This document shows positions 4,351 to 7,468 of a DNA stretch of 7,468 bases, in pieces. The position numbers and the translations under genes were made by a program. The notes beneath the pieces are model-generated. The model saw only the letters and a program-made list of their open reading frames with translations. It ran no database searches and was not told the DNA's origin. The first letter of the stretch is position 1. Every line of letters begins with the position of its first letter. The DNA lies in assembly GCA_020201235.1 (NCBI GenBank), contig JAIVHD010000040.1, positions 1 to 7,468 of the forward strand. Direction: 5' to 3'. This DNA is from Lysobacteraceae bacterium. Lineage in GTDB: Bacteria; Pseudomonadota; Gammaproteobacteria; Xanthomonadales; Wenzhouxiangellaceae.

Positions 4351-5993
4351 TGGCTGCGGGCAAAGACAGCAATCGTTCTGCCGGTCGGGCCGATGCAGGC
4401 CTCGACGAGCGCGACCTCGACGAGCGTGCCCTGAAGCTGTTCAGTGAAAGCCTGGATCAGCCCGATGCGGTGCGGCACGAGTGGTTGGCGAAACGTTGTG
4501 TCGATTCCCCCGAATTATTGGAACGGGTGCTGCGCCTGGTCGAGGCCGAACAGCTCAGCGACGGGTTTCTCGAAGATGCCCCGCGCGTCGATGCGATTGA
4601 CCTTGATCTGGACGACCGCAGTGGCCAGCGGCTGGGTGCGTTTGAATTGATCGAGATCCTGGCCATTGGCGGTATGAGCACCGTCTACCGGGCCCGGCGC
4701 GTTGATGGCACGTTCGATCAGCAAGTCGCCATCAAGTTGTTCGGCGGGGCCAGCCTGGATGCCGACGGCCGACGGCGATTCGAGGCCGAGCGGCGCATTG
4801 TCGCGGCACTCGAGCATCCCGGTATCGCCCGGATCATCGACGGCGGCATGGCCGACGACGGCACGCCGTACGTGGTCATGGAGCTGGTTCGCGGCGAGCC
4901 GATCACGCGCTATTGCCGACACAATCGGATCAGCGTCGATGCACGACTGCAATTGCTGCAGCAGGTCTGCGAGGCGCTGGAAATCGCGCATCGGCGCGGC
5001 ATCGTGCACCGCGATATCAAGTCCGGCAACGTGCTGGTCACCGACGGCGGCCTGCCCAAACTGATCGACTTCGGCATCGCGCGGATTCTCGATCCGGTCG
5101 CGCTGTCGGTCGACATGCCCAAAACCCGACTCGGCGGGCAGTTGATGACTCCCGAGTACGCCAGCCCCGAACAGCTTCGCGGCGAGCCGGTGGGCATTGC
5201 CAGCGACATCTATTCGCTGGGTGTGCTGGCCTATGAGCTGCTGACCGGGGTTCGTCCGCACCCGCTGTCCGGCATGAGCCCGGCGGAAATGGAGCGCACG
5301 GTGTGCGGTACCGTGGCGGTTGATCCCAGCGGAATGGTGAAGCGCCGGCGCGGCGCACCATCGGCCGGGCTGGGTAACGCCCGCTCGCTGCGGCGGCGAT
5401 TACGCGGCGATATCGACCGCATTGTCATGACGGCCATGCGCACAGAGGCTCAACAGCGCTATCCGACCGCGCAGGCGCTGGCTGATGATATCGAGCGTCA
5501 TTTGACCGGCAAGCCGGTGCACGCGCGCGGCGCCTCCCGGCTGTATCGCGCCGGCAAGTTTGTCGCGCGCTATAGAACCGGTGTCGCTGCCGCGGCATTG
5601 ATTTTCCTTGCAATGGCCGTCGCGCTGATCGCGGTCGAGCAGCAGCGCGAACGGGCGCTGATCGAAGCCCAGCGAGCCGAATCGGCCAAGCAGTTCCTGA
5701 CCGAAATGATCCAGCGTGCCGATCCCTACCAGAATACCGAATCTCGAACCATGGCCGACGCCGTCCGGCAGGCGATTCCCGACATCAGCGAGCAATTCGC
5801 CGGCCAACCGGACCTTGAAGCGGAAATGCGCCACGTCACGGGTTTTGCGCTGTCGGGTCTTGGCGACTACGAGACCGCGCGCGCAGCTCGAGCAGGCGCT
5901 GGCGATCTACACCCGCATCGGCTACAACATCGAACGCGCCAGGGTGCTGTCCGCGCTGGCGGGTGTGCGCTGGGGCGAAAGCGATTACGCTGA
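4350..5993 (+). CDS. Membrane Ser/Thr protein kinase, C-terminus frameshifted
   Basis: A 547-residue reading that overlaps the sigma factor stop by one base. Residues 1-90 form the helical N-terminal segment usual in this kinase group (ALKLFSESLDQPDAVRHEWLAKRC). The Hanks-type kinase domain spans about 96-385: Gly loop AIGGMSTVY (105-113), Lys129 in VAIK, helix-C Glu147, HRDIKSGN (220-227) with Asp222, DFG 240-242, TPEYASPE (267-274) and SDIYSLGVLAYELLTG (285-300). All catalytic residues are present. A membrane helix follows at about 411-429 (GVAAAALIFLAMAVALIAV), then an external helical stretch that would start the TPR region. Similarity ends at GDYETAR (residue 511). The last 36 residues, rich in Arg, Ala and Gly, are out of frame, and the true continuation lies in the frame at 5878-6732. 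The likely substrate is the co-encoded sigma factor. The kinase half should still fold and act. Confidence 0.85.
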   Translation: MAAGKDSNRSAGRADAGLDERDLDERALKLFSESLDQPDAVRHEWLAKRCVDSPELLERVLRLVEAEQLSDGFLEDAPRVDAIDLDLDDRSGQRLGAFELIEILAIGGMSTVYRARRVDGTFDQQVAIKLFGGASLDADGRRRFEAERRIVAALEHPGIARIIDGGMADDGTPYVVMELVRGEPITRYCRHNRISVDARLQLLQQVCEALEIAHRRGIVHRDIKSGNVLVTDGGLPKLIDFGIARILDPVALSVDMPKTRLGGQLMTPEYASPEQLRGEPVGIASDIYSLGVLAYELLTGVRPHPLSGMSPAEMERTVCGTVAVDPSGMVKRRRGAPSAGLGNARSLRRRLRGDIDRIVMTAMRTEAQQRYPTAQALADDIERHLTGKPVHARGASRLYRAGKFVARYRTGVAAAALIFLAMAVALIAVEQQRERALIEAQRAESAKQFLTEMIQRADPYQNTESRTMADAVRQAIPDISEQFAGQPDLEAEMRHVTGFALSGLGDYETARAARAGAGDLHPHRLQHRTRQGAVRAGGCALGRKRLR

Positions 5994-6732
5994 GGCTGAC
6001 GCACTGTACGAGCAGGCCACCGCGCTGGTCGAAAACGACCGGACGCCCGACGGCCGTGCGGCAGTATTCGAAATCCTGATCGACTGGGCAGGCTTGATGC
6101 CGAAGATGGACCAGGGTGAACGCGGCGTCGAGCTGGCGCAACGAGCCATTGGCATGATTGAATCGCTGGGCGAAGTCGACCCGTTCGACCGTGCCGTCCT
6201 CTACAACAACCTGGCTTCATCCCATGACTCGATGGGTGCCTACCCTAAGGCCATCGAGGCTTTTGAAACGAGCATCGAACTGCACCGCCTGCACAGCGAT
6301 GCGCATCCCGACCTGGCCACGGCGCTGGGCAACCTGGGCCTGACCTACGAACTGGTCGGCGAGATGGACAAGGCGGTCGAAAACGTGGCGCTAGCGGTAG
6401 ATATGCAGCACAAATTACTTGGCGAAACGCACCCGCAATACGTGCTGATGCTCTACAACCTCGGCAGCCTTCAGATCAACGCCGGGCATTTGGAAAGCGC
6501 TGCGGAAAACCTCAAGGCCGCGATGGAAGCCGCCGAGCAGGCCTACCCCAAAAACCACTTATACACGGGCCGTTTCAATCACCGCGCCGCCGTGCTTTAT
6601 GAGCAGATGGAGCGCTCCGGGCAGAGCCTCGCGCATGCAGAACTGGCCCGCGCCATCTACCTGAGTCGCAACGATGTTCCGGCCGGCTGGCTAACCGAGG
6701 TCGAAAAGATCATCGCAGCACACAATCGATAA
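5878..6732 (+). pseudogene. TPR sensor region of the kinase, in a shifted frame
   Basis: Continues the kinase after a frame shift. Frame 1 reads GDYETAR, and the other frame reads on as RAQLEQALAIYTRIGYN. Adding 2 bases to the GCGCGCGC run at 5877-5884 restores GDYETARAQLEQALAIY, a perfect TPR helix pair, and a gene of 795 codons from 4350. The 285 codons hold about six TPR units: the first at RAQLEQALAIY, then YAEADALYEQATALVEN, VELAQRAIGMIES, LYNNLASSHDSMGAYPKAIEAFETSIEL, ALGNLGLTYELVGEMDKAVENV and VLMLYNLGSLQINAGHLESAAENL. They end at HAELARAIYLSRNDVPAGW before TAA 6730-6732. TPR arrays in such kinases lie outside the membrane and are thought to sense or bind proteins. There is no start codon with a ribosome site near 5878, so separate translation is unlikely unless slippage occurs on the GC run. 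Confidence 0.8.
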
Positions 6733-6754
6733 AAAACAAGCAGCCAGAGACGCA

Positions 6755-6787
6755 ATGGCTTCTATGTTGACTGGATATCAATCATGA
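6755..6787 (+). other. Possible 10-codon leader ORF overlapping the next start
   Basis: ATG 6755 opens MASMLTGYQS and stops at TGA 6785-6787, overlapping ATG 6784 in ATGA. Such an overlap would allow translational coupling to the downstream small ORF, which has no good ribosome site of its own. AGAGA lies 8-10 bases before ATG 6755. It may be chance, as the ORF is very short. Confidence 0.2.
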
Positions 6788-7059
6788 GCAACAAGGAATT
6801 CAGAATCTCCAGAAGCGAAGCAGCAAACGGGGGGGCGGCGCATGACAATCCGACGCCGGCGGCCGAGAACACTTCCTTGGACAAGACCATCGTCAAGCTG
6901 CTCGGATTCAAAACCGATGATGAGGAAAGCCCTGAAAAAGCGATTGCCTATTCCACGACCGACTACCTGGAACTGACCGACGGGTCCGGCCGCACGCGCT
7001 GTTCTCGCCCGGCAGGTAGCAGCCGAACATGCTCGCGAATGATGAAAATGGCCTCGTAG
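6784..7059 (+). CDS. Unrecognised small ORF, probably decayed
   Basis: A 91-residue reading that I do not recognise. Residues 1-45 are polar and low-complexity (SEAANGGAAHDNPTPAAENTS), followed by a more gene-like stretch, LDKTIVKLLGFKTDDEESPEKAIAYSTTDYLELTDGSGR. After residue 70 the composition changes to Arg, Ser and Cys (TRCSRPAGSSRTCSR), which looks out of frame. Another frame over the same bases gives a helical AARAVLARQVAAEHARE before a double stop at about 7040. YLELTDxSGR recalls a segment of REP-associated transposases (DYLELVDWTGR), but the rest does not fit. The same frame is open again after the TAG, from 7060 to the TGA at 7237-7239. It follows the kinase by 51 bases on the same strand and could be the tail of that operon. 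It is either a lineage-specific protein damaged by a frame shift or not a gene. Confidence 0.35.
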   Translation: MSNKEFRISRSEAANGGAAHDNPTPAAENTSLDKTIVKLLGFKTDDEESPEKAIAYSTTDYLELTDGSGRTRCSRPAGSSRTCSRMMKMAS

Positions 7060-7291
7060 CCAGATTTGGCATGCCTGAAGGCCGGGATTCCACCATTTCA
7101 GCCGCTAGAAACCGTCGACATTGTGCCTGATCCAGACAACAAGGTCGGCATTCTCGACGTTGATTTCGGAGCTCAATACCGAGCCTGTACCTTCCCCTGT
7201 CAACGCTTAACCGATATCCTCACGAACATCGGCCCATGACTCGGGGCTCTGGCGGGGCGCTAGTCCCTTTCCAGATAGCGGAATTGTACCG

Positions 7292-7377
7292 CTTGATCTG
7301 CCACCGGTTTTTGCCGGCGCTCTGACTGTCCAATTGGTTTTTGACTAATTGGTTTTCCGAACTTGATTTTCCACCGG
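7292..7377. repeat. Short direct repeats
   Basis: Two nested repeat pairs. CTTGATCTGCCACCGG (7292-7307) recurs as CTTGATTTTCCACCGG (7362-7377), with 14 of 16 bases alike and a 70-base period. Between them AATTGGTTTT occurs twice, at 7332-7341 and 7347-7356, with a 15-base period, the first copy within the palindrome CCAATTGG. The bases are clearly repeated; no function can be assigned. They could be slippage products, protein binding sites or the edge of a dispersed element. Confidence 0.5.
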
Positions 7378-7404
7378 CGCTGGATGTAGGATTCAGTCGT
7401 GGGT

Positions 7405-7423
7405 CGCGTCCGTAGGGGACGCG
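7405..7423. other. Small GC-rich hairpin
   Basis: CGCGTCC (7405-7411) pairs with GGACGCG (7417-7423) around a 5-base loop, a 7-bp perfect stem, extendable by one T-G pair. No run of T follows on either strand, so a rho-independent terminator is not supported. It might be part of a repeat element. Confidence 0.4.
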
Positions 7424-7468
7424 GCGGGGATTGTTAGTATCTGAGGGAAGTTTGCCCGTGCTTAATAT

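Larger units (their letters stand above)
7060..7468. other. Region without a convincing gene at the right end
   Basis: These 409 bases hold no ORF that I can support. In the frame of the preceding small ORF, 7060-7239 is open and reads FQPLETVDIVPDPDNKVGIL and DVDFGAQYRACTFPCQRL; this could be the far end of a broken gene. From 7240 the sequence mixes AT-rich short repeats and GC-rich stretches and contains the repeats and hairpin listed separately. No tRNA-like fold, CRISPR repeat or clear promoter was seen. Confidence 0.5.

Noticed and set aside
4515..5261. 248-codon minus-strand ORF within the kinase gene
   Set aside because: It is antisense to the conserved kinase domain, and its length is explained by GC-rich codon bias. 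There is no ribosome site or domain.
5400..5834. Minus-strand ORFs opposite the kinase membrane segment and the TPR region
   Set aside because: They are shadows of the coding strand, without motifs or start signals.
6960..7000. REP-associated tyrosine transposase
   Set aside because: YLELTDxSGR recalls a transposase segment, but there is no HUH motif, no catalytic Tyr context and no surrounding similarity.

Overview
The window is GC-rich and gene-dense and looks like part of a gammaproteobacterial chromosome. An affiliation near Xanthomonadales or Wenzhouxiangella-like lineages is an inference. It rests on the pairing of a TIGR02999-type sigma factor with a Ser/Thr kinase-TPR gene, on the secreted beta-helix protein, and on HicAB-type toxin-antitoxin genes. 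No rRNA, tRNA or CRISPR array was seen.

Layout. (1) 1-2077, minus strand: the 5' part of a gene for a large secreted parallel beta-helix protein that runs off the left edge. It has a signal peptide, two copies of an N-terminal SGPGSLR module and five NFIGTD coils, but is broken into three pieces: a one-base loss near 1407 and a junction near 953 where several coils appear to be missing. (2) 2078-3340: a divergent intergenic region, then a toxin-antitoxin patch. It holds a 16-codon stump of a hicA toxin, an intact orphan hicB antitoxin with a C-terminal HTH, a likely promoter, and a complete, differently built hicB-hicA pair in antitoxin-first order. (3) 3348-3514: a 167-bp imperfect palindrome with perfect 17-bp terminal inverted repeats, beginning 7 bases after the hicA stop. 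(4) 3763-6732: a sigma factor overlapping by one base with a membrane Ser/Thr kinase whose C-terminal TPR region is in another frame, apparently through a 2-bp contraction in a GC-dinucleotide run at 5877-5884. (5) 6784-7468: one weak, probably decayed small ORF, then about 400 bases with no convincing gene, containing short direct repeats and a small hairpin.

How the parts work together. The sigma factor and kinase form one transcriptional and probably one signalling unit. The sigma factor carries QPTA where ordinary ECF sigma factors carry the acidic DAED motif of region 2.2. The Thr sits where phosphorylation by a co-encoded kinase activates the sigma factor in the studied EcfP/PknT system. 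As sequenced, the kinase keeps its catalytic domain and membrane helix but loses nearly all of its TPR sensor domain. The TA patch shows one HicAB locus that has lost its toxin beside an intact one.

Caution: three apparent frame disruptions occur in about 4.5 kb. They may be real decay or phase-variable slippage, but consensus or assembly error in a draft sequence is an equally simple explanation, and only read-level data would decide.
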